Part shown: positions 9,800 to 19,327 of the stretch, in pieces
How positions within the stretch are numbered: position 1 is the first letter of the stretch
How the letters are laid out: the number at the start of each line of letters is the position of its first letter
Translations under genes and position numbers: made by a program
The notes under the pieces: generated by a model
What the model saw: only the letters and a program-made list of their open reading frames with translations
Database searches by the model: none
What the model was told of the DNA's origin: nothing
Assembly (NCBI GenBank): GCA_040766665.1
Contig: JAXGQD010000006.1
Location: 124,001 to 188,000 of the forward strand
From: JAXGQD01 sp040766665
GTDB lineage: Bacteria > Bacillota > Clostridia > Saccharofermentanales > Fastidiosipilaceae
Direction of reading: 5' to 3'
Length of the DNA stretch: 64,000 nucleotides

Positions 9800-9844
9800 A
9801 GCCCGGGGGTCGACGGTGTTTTATCGCGCTACCCGGGCTTTTTG
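9800..9844. terminator. Bidirectional Rho-independent terminator
   Basis: AGCCCGGG and CCCGGGCT form an 8-bp perfect stem followed by TTTTT on the plus strand. It lies between the convergent kinase and GH13 genes and could serve both. Confidence 0.8.
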
Positions 9845-9862
9845 GTCTTTGTAACAGTTCTC

Positions 9863-11179
9863 TTAATAAGGCTTCCAGATGGCGCTGCTGTATGCCGGCA
9901 AAACACTCCCGCCCCCAAAATCATGGGGCTGCTGCGTGATAAGGTTCATGGCGCGACCGCATTGGGCGTCGAAGTGAGCGACATAATCCTGGGCCTCGGC
10001 ATTGATAGCGACCATGATGCGCTCTTCTTCAAAGCGGCGTTCGAAGATGAATTGCTTGTTTGTCAGCAGAATTGACTTGTAGTCACCGTAACAGAGCGCC
10101 TTGGAAGAAGCTCGGGCTGCCGCCAAAGCAGCAATGTGCTCGGAGAGCGCATTCCACTGCGGCTCTGCCAAAGCAGGCCGTATGGCGTCATCGCCGCTTG
10201 CGCTGTTTGTCTTTAGGCCGTTGATACCCCATTCGCTGCCGTAATAAATGGAGGGGATACCGGGCATGCCAAAAAGCAAAGTGTAGATGAGCGGTAAATG
10301 CTCGGGTAACAGTAGAACCGAGGCAATGCGGCTGACATCGTGATTGTCTACAAAGTTAAACAGGTTGATGCCGCGGCAGAGTGCCCAGTCTTCGGGACCG
10401 TTTTGCCGTTGAATGGCATGGGCTACTTCAAAAAGATTCATGCTGTTAAAAGCGGAGTACGCGGATTTGTAGACACTGTAATTGGTGGCGGAATGTAACA
10501 TTTGCGGGTTGACGATTTGCTTGCAATCGCCGTGGATCTGCTCCCCCAGGAGAAAGAAATCAGGCTGTTTCTCCAGGCAAAACACGCGCAAACTGCGCAT
10601 AAAATCGTGATCAAGCATATAGGCGACATCGAGGCGCAGGCCGTCAATCTTGAATTCATCTATCCATAAACCAACAGATTCAAGCAGGTATTCGACCACT
10701 GCAGGATTGAGCAAGTTGAGCTCGACCAAGGCATTGTGGCCTTCCCAAGCGCGATAGCTGAAACCGTCGTTGAAGTGATTGTTTCCGCCAAAATCTATTT
10801 TGAACCAATCTTTGTAAGGGGAATCCCACTTTTGGGCGAGGACGTCTTGAAAAGCCCAAAAGCCCCGACCCACATGATTAAAGACGCCGTCGAGCACAAC
10901 CTTGATTTCCGCCTCATGCAAGGCCGCAACGAGAGCCATGAAATCCTGATTAGTCCCTAAACGCAGGTCGATTTTCTGCAAATCGCGCGTGTCATATCCG
11001 TGATGGTCCGACTCGAAAAGGGGATTGAAAAGCACGGCGCCAACACCCAGACTCTGCAGGTGTGGGATCCAGTCATGCAGCTGGATAAGGCGGGAAACGG
11101 CGATGCCGTCGTTGCTGCGCGGTGCCCCGCAGAGACCGAGGGGATAGATCTGATAAAAGAGCCGCTCGTCATACCACAT
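9863..11179 (-). CDS. GH13 (alpha-amylase family) glycoside hydrolase
   Basis: The 438-residue cytoplasmic protein (no signal peptide) has the GH13 motifs: DGVFNHVG, DGLRLDVA with nucleophile D184, LLGEQI with acid/base E213, and FVDNHDVSR with D281. It resembles small intracellular maltodextrin- or sucrose-type hydrolases with a short C-terminal beta domain. ATG at 11179 is preceded by GGAGG at ideal spacing; an upstream in-frame start would add 12 residues without support. The exact substrate cannot be read from sequence. Confidence 0.8.
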   Translation of the reverse strand: MWYDERLFYQIYPLGLCGAPRSNDGIAVSRLIQLHDWIPHLQSLGVGAVLFNPLFESDHHGYDTRDLQKIDLRLGTNQDFMALVAALHEAEIKVVLDGVFNHVGRGFWAFQDVLAQKWDSPYKDWFKIDFGGNNHFNDGFSYRAWEGHNALVELNLLNPAVVEYLLESVGLWIDEFKIDGLRLDVAYMLDHDFMRSLRVFCLEKQPDFFLLGEQIHGDCKQIVNPQMLHSATNYSVYKSAYSAFNSMNLFEVAHAIQRQNGPEDWALCRGINLFNFVDNHDVSRIASVLLLPEHLPLIYTLLFGMPGIPSIYYGSEWGINGLKTNSASGDDAIRPALAEPQWNALSEHIAALAAARASSKALCYGDYKSILLTNKQFIFERRFEEERIMVAINAEAQDYVAHFDAQCGRAMNLITQQPHDFGGGSVLPAYSSAIWKPY

Positions 11180-11243
11180 AAACTGCCTCCGTGAACCGCG
11201 CTGAAATGCCGTCAAATCATTCCGATTATAGCATTTTTGTATT

Positions 11244-11272
11244 TTGCCAAGCTTAGATGCTTAGCCTATAAT
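11244..11272 (+). promoter_or_regulatory. Sigma-A-type promoter of purA
   Basis: TTGCCA at 11244-11249, a 17-base spacer and a perfect TATAAT at 11267-11272 lie about 35 bases before the purA start. Confidence 0.65.
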
Positions 11273-11307
11273 TTAAACAAGATTATCTCGCATGAAGGAG
11301 CCGGAAA

Positions 11308-12585
11308 ATGGGAACTTTAGCTGTTGTTGGAATAAATTGGGGTGACGAAGGTAAAGGCCGTATGGTCGATTTGGTCTCTCAGGACTTTGATTATGTGGTG
11401 CGCTATCAGGGCGGTAACAACGCCGGCCACACCGTCATCAACGAATACGGCAAGTTCATTCTCAATTTGCTGCCTTCAGGTGTGTTTAACGCCAACGTCA
11501 TTAATGTGCTGGGCAACGGCATGGTCATCGATATCGAGCACCTGGTTAAGGAACGCCAGCGTATGCTGGACGCGGGTTTTAACCTGGACCCTGCCCACCT
11601 GATTATTTCGGACCGCGCCATTATTTGTTTCCCTTTTCATCGTGAGCAAGACGAGTTGCAGGAAATTTATTTAGGTGGTAAAAAATTCGGCTCGACCAAA
11701 CGTGGCATCGGCCCGGTCTACGGCGACAAGTACCTGAAAAAAGGCATCCAAATCGGTGAATTGCTATACAATCCCGAGCGCCTCAAAGAACGCGTCTACG
11801 AGCTGGTCGAGTGGAAAAATCTGACTCTGACCAAGGTCTACGGCGGTGAAGCTTTTGATAAAGAGGAGATGCTGCAATGGCTCCTGAGCTACGGCGAGGT
11901 CCTCAAGCCTTTCATCAAAGACAGCGGTTTGGTGCTACGTCAAGCTTATAAAGCAGGCAAAAGCATCATGTTCGAAGCCCAGCTCGGCGCCCTGCGCGAC
12001 ATCGACTACGGCATTTATCCTTACACCTCTTCCTCAACGCCCCTGGCAGCCTATGCGCCTCTGGGCTGCGGTGCTCCCGCACTGAAAATAGACAAGGTTC
12101 TCGGCATCATGAAAGCCTATTCCAGCTGTGTCGGCGAAGGCCCCTTCGTCGTAGAGATGTTCGGCGATGAGGCTACTCGTCTGCGCGAAGCCGGTGGTGA
12201 ATTCGGTGCCGCCACGGGTCGTCCGCGCCGTGTCGGCGGTTTTGATGTTGTCGCCTCGCGCTACGGCGTTGCCGTCCAGGGCGCGACGGAATTGGCCTTT
12301 ACCAAGCTCGATATCCTTTCCGCTTTGGAAGAGATACCTGTTTGCACACACTACGAGATCAATGGTGAGCGGGTGGATGAATTCCCCTTCCCCAGTGCTT
12401 TGGACGAAGCCAAGCCGGTCTTCGAATACTGGCCGGGTTGGAACTGTCCGATTGACCACATCCGCAAATTTTCCGATCTCCCGCAGACGGCGCAGGATTA
12501 TGTGCTGCGCATCGAGAAGCTGATGGACTGCCCGATTACCTACGTTTCGGTGGGTCCGGACCGCGACGCAATCATCCGTCGCTAA
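11308..12585 (+). CDS. purA: Adenylosuccinate synthetase
   Basis: The 425-residue enzyme converts IMP, aspartate and GTP to adenylosuccinate. It has the N-terminal GINWGDEGKGRMVD loop with catalytic Asp and Lys, GNNAGHTV, the GIGPVYGDKY segment, FEAQLGALRDIDYGIYPYTSSS and the C-terminal VSVGPDRDAII. The signature WGDEGKG is intact. ATG at 11308 is preceded by AAGGAG. It is monocistronic with its own promoter. Confidence 0.93.
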   Translation: MGTLAVVGINWGDEGKGRMVDLVSQDFDYVVRYQGGNNAGHTVINEYGKFILNLLPSGVFNANVINVLGNGMVIDIEHLVKERQRMLDAGFNLDPAHLIISDRAIICFPFHREQDELQEIYLGGKKFGSTKRGIGPVYGDKYLKKGIQIGELLYNPERLKERVYELVEWKNLTLTKVYGGEAFDKEEMLQWLLSYGEVLKPFIKDSGLVLRQAYKAGKSIMFEAQLGALRDIDYGIYPYTSSSTPLAAYAPLGCGAPALKIDKVLGIMKAYSSCVGEGPFVVEMFGDEATRLREAGGEFGAATGRPRRVGGFDVVASRYGVAVQGATELAFTKLDILSALEEIPVCTHYEINGERVDEFPFPSALDEAKPVFEYWPGWNCPIDHIRKFSDLPQTAQDYVLRIEKLMDCPITYVSVGPDRDAIIRR

Positions 12586-12644
12586 GCCTGAGCTGAGCGG
12601 GGGATTTGGCTTCGCTCTGGGGGGTGGCTTGGTTTAGCGGGACT

Positions 12645-12758
12645 CGTTCTGGGTTTAGCGGGCTTGAGTATGAGTTTTGCGGGGTGGACTGTGAGTTTTG
12701 CGTAGTGGCTCAAATTGCAGGGTGGACTGTGGGTTTTGCGTTGAGACTCATATTGCGG
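12645..12758 (+). repeat. About 38-bp tandem direct repeats
   Basis: GGTGGACTGTGAGTTTTGCG at 12683-12702 recurs with one change at 12721-12740, exactly 38 bp later. A more diverged unit precedes them from about 12645. The whole stretch is G/T-rich and has no open frame of interest. It directly abuts the nested palindrome element. Confidence 0.6.
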
Positions 12759-12960
12759 CAAAATTTTCGATAATCCAAGATGGGGTTGAAAAAGTGCCGT
12801 AAAATCACCTCAAATGAGGAAAATAGCGACAGTTTTTTCGATAATCCAAGCGTCAACCCTTTTCAACTTGGATTAACGTAAAAAGTGACGGTAAAACCTA
12901 CAATCGACGATGAAAAATCCGAAAAATTGACAGTTCAGGTGGATTAACGAAAATATTGCT
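12755..12960 (+). repeat. Nested-palindrome element, copy 1
   Basis: TAATCCAAG occurs near the left end (12771) and again at 12842, with the inverted form CTTGGATTA at about 12868 and a partial GGATTA at about 12940. The outer ends (GCGGCAAAATTTTCG and CGAAAATATTGC) and the inner pair (12827-12892) each form inverted repeats. The same four-part layout appears at 31264-31473. The remainder up to the next gene (12961-13062) is A/C-rich and shows no gene. Confidence 0.65.
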
Positions 12961-13062
12961 AAAAAAGAACGAAACTACCAAACTGAAGCCGAAAAACCGA
13001 ATCCAAACACCCAAACGAAGCCGAAAGACCAAATCACAAAGCGATTGAAAACGGAGAGCCTG

Positions 13063-14469
13063 ATGCCTATGACACCGACTTCCGTACCGAATACAACACA
13101 GACGCCACAGCATCCGCATCACGAGTCGCGATTGGAAGTCTCTGATCACGAGAAACGACTGCGGATTCTTTTTGCCTATGCCGCCTACCTCTTTATTTTT
13201 TCCTTTTATCTCGACACTCCCAAAGCGCTCTACGAAGGCATGCTGCAGATTTTGACGCATCCGAGCAACCTGCTCAGTGACTATATGGTCATCGGTGGTC
13301 TCGGTGCCGCCGTCTTTAATGCCGCCCTGATGACCCTGCTTTCGGCCGTGATGGTGAAGGTTAACAAGGTGCCTGTCAGCGGTTCGATTTTGGCGGCGAT
13401 TTTAACCATCAGTGGTTTTTCTTTATTCGGCAAAAACCTCTTCAACTCCGTCCCCATCACCATTAAAGTGCACCTTTACAGCCGTTTCAGCAAGGGCGAG
13501 TTCAAGCAGCAGATCCTGATCGCGCTCTACGGCACGGCACTCGGGCCGCTGGTCAGTTATATCACTTTTGCTTTCAAATTGCCGTTTCACCTGGGGATGC
13601 TCTATGGCTACCTGGTTGGGATTCTCTGCGGCTTTCTTTTGCCACCTTTAGCAGCGGCATTCATCCGTTTTCACCAGGGCTTCCCAGCTCTACAACGTGG
13701 GCTTCACCGCCGGCATCATCGGCATGATGATGGCCATCGGTGCCCCTGCGCTTTTGAACTGGGAGATCAGCAATCAGCAAATCACCTATGTGGGAGACCG
13801 ACACGGCTGGTTTTTGCTTTTTGTCTGCTCTTTTTCCTGATTGGTCTGGCGGGTTTTTGGCTCAATGGCAAAAGTTTCCACGGCTACCGTCAACTGCTGA
13901 AGAGCACCGGCCGCATCGCCTCCGATTTTGTCATTCTCTACGGCTTTCCCTTGGCGCTGCTCAATATTGCCATTATGGGGCTCTTGGCGACTGCTTATGC
14001 GCTCTTGGTCGGCGGTCAGCTGAACGGGCCGATCCTGGGTGGCATCCTTACGGTGGCGGGTTTTGGGGCTTTTGGTAAGCATCCTTACAATGTGCTGCCG
14101 ATTCTGCTGGGTGTGCTGACCATCAATCTGTTCACGACTTTTGACCACACCTCGACGACGGCTGTACTCGCGGGGCTTTTCGGCACCACCTTAGCCCCAA
14201 TCAGCGGTCAGTTTGGCGTGCTGCCGGGTATTCTGGCCGGTTTTATTCATATGACCATGGTGCTCAATGTGGGGGCTTTACATTCGGGTGTAAATCTATA
14301 CAATAATGGATTCTCGGGAGGCTTTGTGGCCGCTATCATGGTGCCTTTGCTGGAGATGGTGCAGCAGAGGGAGCTTTTGCCAAAACAGATCTGGAAAAAT
14401 TACAGCAGACGCCGGAAAGCACAGCGTGCTGCACAAAAGCTAGGAGAAGGGGGACAGGGCGATGTATAG
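13063..14469 (+). CDS. DUF1576 family integral membrane protein (two compensating frame errors)
   Basis: The product is a polytopic membrane protein with two related halves; GSILAAILTISGFSLFGKN in the first half and GPILGGILTVAGFGAFGKH in the second are internal duplicates, as in the DUF1576 family. No function is established for the family. Between about 13682 and 13830 the frame is shifted: the other frame reads LYNVGFTAGIIGMMMAIGA, which belongs to the protein, so two indels probably occur there. ATG at 13063 follows GGAG; an in-frame TTG lies upstream. It overlaps the next gene by 8 bases. Confidence 0.72.
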   Translation: MPMTPTSVPNTTQTPQHPHHESRLEVSDHEKRLRILFAYAAYLFIFSFYLDTPKALYEGMLQILTHPSNLLSDYMVIGGLGAAVFNAALMTLLSAVMVKVNKVPVSGSILAAILTISGFSLFGKNLFNSVPITIKVHLYSRFSKGEFKQQILIALYGTALGPLVSYITFAFKLPFHLGMLYGYLVGILCGFLLPPLAAAFIRFHQGFPALQRGLHRRHHRHDDGHRCPCAFELGDQQSANHLCGRPTRLVFAFCLLFFLIGLAGFWLNGKSFHGYRQLLKSTGRIASDFVILYGFPLALLNIAIMGLLATAYALLVGGQLNGPILGGILTVAGFGAFGKHPYNVLPILLGVLTINLFTTFDHTSTTAVLAGLFGTTLAPISGQFGVLPGILAGFIHMTMVLNVGALHSGVNLYNNGFSGGFVAAIMVPLLEMVQQRELLPKQIWKNYSRRRKAQRAAQKLGEGGQGDV

Positions 14470-14800
14470 GGAACGTGAACGAACCGCCCACATGGTCAAC
14501 GAACTGATCGGTTATTTTCAGCATTATGGAATCCTCGATTTCACGGTGCAGGTATTGCAAAATAACGAGCGCAGTCGCATTGAGATTATCGGCCGTTGTG
14601 AGAAGCCGCCGAAAAGACTTGCTGAGCTTGAGGAGGCCTTAAATAAGGGGCGCGCACCGGCGATGGAGGAATACTACGACCAGTTGATGAGCATTTATGA
14701 CGAAAACAGTGAGCTGCATCTGCTGTCGATGATGATCGATGCGGGGGAAGTCAGATATGAGCACGGTGTGCTGAAGATTGTGATTGAGCGGTATTTGTAG
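14462..14800 (+). CDS. Conserved small hypothetical protein
   Basis: This 112-residue soluble, charged protein has no motif I can assign. It starts inside the end of the DUF1576 gene with a GGGGGA site upstream, so the two are probably translationally coupled and may work together. It contains a helical, acidic middle region (about 55-85) and no membrane segment or cysteine cluster. Confidence 0.6.
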   Translation: MYRERERTAHMVNELIGYFQHYGILDFTVQVLQNNERSRIEIIGRCEKPPKRLAELEEALNKGRAPAMEEYYDQLMSIYDENSELHLLSMMIDAGEVRYEHGVLKIVIERYL

Positions 14801-14971
14801 CGTTTTGCCACTAATTCAGAAAATAAAAAGTGTTTGATTTTACCAAAGGGAACGGATTCAATCTCCTTTTAGAAAACTCCCAATGAATTCAATAGTTGAA
14901 GTCAATTTTTTCTAATCTTTTTTAGCGTTTCAAGCTATAGTATAGATAGATTTATGCTGGGGGGAAATTCT

Positions 14972-16414
14972 ATGATTAAGTTCGGTACCGGCGGTTGGCG
15001 CGCCATCATCGGTGATGATTTCGTTAAGTACAACATTCAGCTTTTAGCCGGCGGTTTACTTGAGAAAATTCGTAAGGACGGCCAAACAGCACAAAACTTT
15101 GTCATCGGCTATGACAGACGTTTTCTTGGCGTACAAGCTGCGGAATGGATAGCAGAAATCATGGCAGCCGGTGGCGTACACACGCAGATTATCAATCGTG
15201 CGGCACCCACCCCTCTGGTGATGTTTTATGTCCTGAGCAATCATTTGCCCTACGGCTGTTCGGTTACGGCCAGTCATAACCCGGCGATTTATAACGGTAT
15301 TAAGGTTTTTATGGAAGGCGGCCGCGATGCAGATGAAGTCTTGACTGATGAGTTGGAGCACTACATCCGCGTACTGGAAGCGCGCATGCAGGACGGTGAA
15401 CCGCTCACCGAAGTTTTACCCAGCGTCGAATTTGAGGAAGGTCTGAAAAACGGCCAAATCGAATTCATCAATCCCATGAATGCTTATATTGATGCGATAC
15501 TCGACACCGTAGATGTGGAAGCCATCCGTAAAGCCCATCTCAAAGTGGCAATGGACCCCATGTATGGTGTCTCCAAAACCGCTTTGCAGACCATTCTTCT
15601 GACCATGCGCTGTGAGGTTGATGTCATCCATGACCGCCACGATGCCCTGTTTGGCGGCCGTTTACCCGCACCCAGTGAAAAAACGCTTTCCGGCTTGACC
15701 AACTTTGTCGAAGAAAACAACTGTGATATCGGCATTGCGACGGATGGGGATGCGGACCGTCTGGGCGTCATTGATGACAAATCACAGTTCTTACACCCGA
15801 ATAAGATTCTGGTTTTGCTCTACTACTATCTCCTGAAATATAAAGGCTGGCGGGGAGCCGTTGTGCGCAACGTCGCCACGACCCATATGCTCGATAAAAT
15901 CGCGGCTCATTTCGGCCAACAATGTCTGGAAGTGCCGGTTGGCTTTAAAAATATTTCTGCCGGCATGGAAGCCAGCGATGCCATCATCGGCGGCGAAAGC
16001 TCCGGGGGACTGACCGTTAAAGGCCATATTAAAGGCAAAGACGGGATTTATGCCGCCACGCTGCTCATTGAAATGCTGGCCACGACTGGACGATCACTTT
16101 CAGCCATTTGGAAGGATATTCAGGATGAGTTTGGCATTTTGGAAATGGCTGAAGCGGATTATCGCTTTACCGCACAGCGTAAAAGCGAAATCAACGAGAT
16201 CGTCATGGTGCAGCAATTACTGCCTGACTTTGGCTTGGAAATTGAGCGCGTCAGCTATATGGACGGCTGTAAGGTTTACTTCAGTAATGGGGGCTGGCTG
16301 ATTTGTCGTTTCTCCGGAACAGAGCCTTTGCTGCGTATCTTTAGTGAGATGACAACCATGGCAGAAGCCCAGCGTGTCATCCAAGTGATGGCTGACTTTT
16401 TAGACTTGGAGTAA
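14972..16414 (+). CDS. Phosphoglucomutase/phosphomannomutase family enzyme
   Basis: The roughly 480-residue alpha-D-phosphohexomutase has the N-terminal FGTGGWRAIIG, the phosphoserine loop TASHNP, the metal-binding loop DGDADR, the sugar loop GGESSGG and the phosphate-binding RFSGTEP near the C-terminus. It interconverts hexose 1- and 6-phosphates; which hexose is preferred cannot be told. ATG at 14972 is 9 bases after a GGGGGG site; another ATG at 14954 lies upstream of that site and is less likely. Confidence 0.85.
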   Translation: MIKFGTGGWRAIIGDDFVKYNIQLLAGGLLEKIRKDGQTAQNFVIGYDRRFLGVQAAEWIAEIMAAGGVHTQIINRAAPTPLVMFYVLSNHLPYGCSVTASHNPAIYNGIKVFMEGGRDADEVLTDELEHYIRVLEARMQDGEPLTEVLPSVEFEEGLKNGQIEFINPMNAYIDAILDTVDVEAIRKAHLKVAMDPMYGVSKTALQTILLTMRCEVDVIHDRHDALFGGRLPAPSEKTLSGLTNFVEENNCDIGIATDGDADRLGVIDDKSQFLHPNKILVLLYYYLLKYKGWRGAVVRNVATTHMLDKIAAHFGQQCLEVPVGFKNISAGMEASDAIIGGESSGGLTVKGHIKGKDGIYAATLLIEMLATTGRSLSAIWKDIQDEFGILEMAEADYRFTAQRKSEINEIVMVQQLLPDFGLEIERVSYMDGCKVYFSNGGWLICRFSGTEPLLRIFSEMTTMAEAQRVIQVMADFLDLE

Positions 16415-16507
16415 GCTCTGCATAAAACGGCAGTGCCGATCGAGTTTGAGACCAAAGTGCATAGCGTCTGATTGCTGAGTTTCGGATTATCTCATTTATA
16501 TTGCTAC

Positions 16508-17281
16508 TTAACGGTGTACCGGGATGCCCTTTGCTGTCAAAAAGTCTTTTAATTCGGCTATGCTGATGATGCCAAAATGGAAAAGCGAAGCAGCCAAAAC
16601 GGCATCACAGGCACCCTCTGTGATGGCGTCATAAAAGTCTTGCAACTGACCCGCTCCGCCCGAGGCGATCAGGGGGATACCCACCGCATCAGAAACCAAC
16701 TTGTTCAAAACATTGTCATAGCCGTCGCGCGTGCCGTCCTTATCCATGGAGGTCAGGAGGATTTCTCCGGCGCCCAAAGCTTCGACTTGTTTCGCCCAAT
16801 CGACCACATTTAATCCGGTGGCCTTGCTGCCTCCGGCGGTATACACTTCATAAAAACCGCCGCTGCCGTCCGCTGCAGCCACATAGCGGGCGTCAATGGC
16901 GACGACGATGCACTGACTGCCGAATTCGGTCGCGGCCTCTTTGATAAGTTGCGGATTATAGACCGCAGCAGAGTTCAAGGAAACCTTGTCGGCGCCAGCC
17001 AGGAGCAGCCTGCGGATGTCATCGCGATTGCGTATGCCGCCGCCCACAGTAAAGGGAATAAAGACTTCAGCCGCCACTTTTTTGACCATCTCGACCGTGG
17101 TATCACGTTCTTCAAGCGTTGCAGTGATATCCAAGAAGACCAACTCATCCGCCCCTTCGCTGTTGTAGCGCGCTGCAGTCTCAACCGGGTCACCGGCATC
17201 AATCAGATCCACAAAGTTTACGCCTTTGACCACGCGACCATTTTTAATATCCAGGCAGGGGATGATTCTTTTACTCAACAT
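16508..17281 (-). CDS. hisF: Imidazole glycerol phosphate synthase cyclase subunit
   Basis: The 257-residue TIM barrel has the HisF signatures RIIPCLDIKNGRVVKGVNF with catalytic Asp, FTVGGGIR, and IPLIASGGAG. It uses ammonia delivered from HisH to make imidazole glycerol phosphate and AICAR. The start follows AAAGGAGG. HisH is encoded just upstream on the same strand. No other his gene is present in the window. Confidence 0.9.
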   Translation of the reverse strand: MLSKRIIPCLDIKNGRVVKGVNFVDLIDAGDPVETAARYNSEGADELVFLDITATLEERDTTVEMVKKVAAEVFIPFTVGGGIRNRDDIRRLLLAGADKVSLNSAAVYNPQLIKEAATEFGSQCIVVAIDARYVAAADGSGGFYEVYTAGGSKATGLNVVDWAKQVEALGAGEILLTSMDKDGTRDGYDNVLNKLVSDAVGIPLIASGGAGQLQDFYDAITEGACDAVLAASLFHFGIISIAELKDFLTAKGIPVHR

Positions 17282-17292
17282 AGTTACCTCCT

Positions 17293-17919
17293 TTATGGCG
17301 ACTCGCGCAGTTCCGCGACGAAGCCCTCCAATATGGCCAAACCGACCGCCCCGCTTTTTTCGGGATGAAACTGGTAAGCCCTGATGTTCTGATGCTTGAT
17401 AGCAGCGGGAAAATCGATTTCATAATGGCAAAAGGCTGAAGTCACAGCCTTATCCTGCGGTTGTACAAAATATGAGTGCACGAAATACAATTCACTGCCA
17501 TCCTCTAGCAGCGGGTCACTACAATCAAAGACCTGATTCCAACCCATATGCGGAATTTTTGCGTGCGAAGCGGCTGAAAAAGCATCCCTAAAAGCGAGTA
17601 CTTCGCCAGCCAATAAACCCAGGCCCTGCTCCTTACCCTCTGCACTGCGCTCGAATAAGAGTTGCATTCCTAAACAGATGCCCAGGAAGGGTTTTCCGCT
17701 AGCGGCAAAAGCACGCAAAGATTCGTCTAATCCGTTGCTGCGCAAGGCTTTGACGGCATCGTCAAAAGCTCCCACGCCGGGCAAAATCAGGGCACCACAA
17801 GCCTCCAAGTCAGCAGGCGTGCTGACGACCTGAAAGGGGGCGTTGAGGTAATTGAGGGCATTCGCCACCGAAGCCAAATTGCCGCGTCCATAATCAATCA
17901 ATGCAATCATGCCCATCAT
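17293..17919 (-). CDS. hisH: Imidazole glycerol phosphate synthase glutaminase subunit
   Basis: The 208-residue class I glutamine amidotransferase begins IALIDYGRGN and has the nucleophile in GICLGMQLLF and the His-Glu pair in YQFHPEKSG. It pairs with HisF, whose gene begins 11 bases downstream. Several start codons are clustered (17919, 17916, 17910) without a decisive ribosome binding site. Confidence 0.9.
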   Translation of the reverse strand: MMGMIALIDYGRGNLASVANALNYLNAPFQVVSTPADLEACGALILPGVGAFDDAVKALRSNGLDESLRAFAASGKPFLGICLGMQLLFERSAEGKEQGLGLLAGEVLAFRDAFSAASHAKIPHMGWNQVFDCSDPLLEDGSELYFVHSYFVQPQDKAVTSAFCHYEIDFPAAIKHQNIRAYQFHPEKSGAVGLAILEGFVAELRESP

Positions 17920-18091
17920 TTTAACTTGAGCGCTTCAAAGTGCAAGCGCTATTGCAGTATAAAGCGTATTGCTTTTGTGTTTTTTGCCCCTATGAGGCGA
18001 GTTCCCATGAAGCTTACGGAAGCATAGCGTAAGCGCTGCAAGAGGGGGTGGCTGTGCTATACTCGGCATATGCAAACAGCGGGAGGAATAT

Positions 18092-19282
18092 ATGAGAATA
18101 GGTATTTTTACAGATGCTTACATCCCTCAAATCGGCGGCGTATCCACATCTTGTCTCTTGCTAAAAAACGAATTAACCAAACTGGGCCACAAGGTCTACG
18201 TTTTTACCACCACGGACCCTGGCGCACCCAGCGAAGAGCACGGTGTCATCCGTGTGCCGAGTCTGCCTTTTGTCAGCTCGAAACGCGTCGCGGTGAACTA
18301 TAACCCCATGCTGAGTCGCAGGGTAAAAAAATTGGAACTGGATTTGATCCACACCCAAACGGAGTTTGGTTTAGGCATCTTCGGGCGCAGTATTTGCCGC
18401 CAGACCGGGATACCGCATGTGCACACCTACCACACCATTTATGAAGACTGGCTGCACGGCCAGCTGAAAAAAGGGCCAATCGACCTCATCGCCAGAAACG
18501 GTGCGCGTCGCCTCAGTGCTACTTTCTGTAATTCGGCTCAGCATATCATCGCTCCCACCGAGAAAACGCGCCGCCTGCTCATTGATTATGGCGTGACCAA
18601 ACCCATCGATATCATTCCGACAGGGATAGAATTGGCAAAATTCAGCCACGCCCGCCAAGACCACGAAAAAATTGCGCAAATCCGCAGTAGTTTAGAAATT
18701 GCAGCGCATGAGAAAGTCTTGCTTTATCTGGGCCGCATTTCCGACGAAAAAGGCCTGCGCGAGCTCTTTCAGGACGTCATGCCCATCTTAAAAGAAAAGC
18801 CCGAGCTGCGCTTTGTGCTGGTAGGTGAGGGGCCTTTGCGCGGTGAACTGATGCGCATTTCTGAGTCGAGCAAATTAAACGGACAAATCTTTTTTACCGG
18901 CGGCGTTGCCCTTGAAAAGGTGCCCTATCTCTACGCCATCGCCGACGTCTTTACCAGTGCCTCACGCAGTGAAACCCAGGGTCTGACCTACATTGAGGCT
19001 TTGGCCACGGGTGTACCGATTTTGGTGCGCCGCGATGAAGCCTTGGAAGGAGTCGTGCAGGAAGGCCATAACGGCTACTACTTTGAAGACGATGCCAGCT
19101 TCAGGACAGGCTTGGAAAAGCTCTTAGCCCTCGGGACAGAGGACTATCGAGCGATGTCTGCAGAGGCGGTGAGCTCAAGCGAAAAGTATTCGGTCGAGGG
19201 TTTTGCCAAAGCGATTGAAGGGGTTTATGAAAGGCAAATTGAAGCGGGCGGTCGTTTCGGGAAACAGCGCCAGTCTTTATAG
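18092..19282 (+). CDS. GT4 family glycosyltransferase (diacylglycerol glucosyltransferase-like)
   Basis: The 396-residue GT-B enzyme begins with FTDAYIPQIGGVSTS, has HTYHTIYEDW, the donor-binding IPTGIE and the EX7E-like segment SETQGLTYIEA. The TDxxxPxxxGV opening and HTYHTxYEDY-type segment are typical of glycosyltransferases that glucosylate diacylglycerol at the inner membrane face. Strong site GGGAGGA precedes the ATG. The lipid role is inferred from family resemblance. Confidence 0.75.
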   Translation: MRIGIFTDAYIPQIGGVSTSCLLLKNELTKLGHKVYVFTTTDPGAPSEEHGVIRVPSLPFVSSKRVAVNYNPMLSRRVKKLELDLIHTQTEFGLGIFGRSICRQTGIPHVHTYHTIYEDWLHGQLKKGPIDLIARNGARRLSATFCNSAQHIIAPTEKTRRLLIDYGVTKPIDIIPTGIELAKFSHARQDHEKIAQIRSSLEIAAHEKVLLYLGRISDEKGLRELFQDVMPILKEKPELRFVLVGEGPLRGELMRISESSKLNGQIFFTGGVALEKVPYLYAIADVFTSASRSETQGLTYIEALATGVPILVRRDEALEGVVQEGHNGYYFEDDASFRTGLEKLLALGTEDYRAMSAEAVSSSEKYSVEGFAKAIEGVYERQIEAGGRFGKQRQSL

Positions 19283-19327
19283 CAGGCGGATACCGTGTAG
19301 ATTGCTGCGTTGCTGCGCAGCGCAGAC

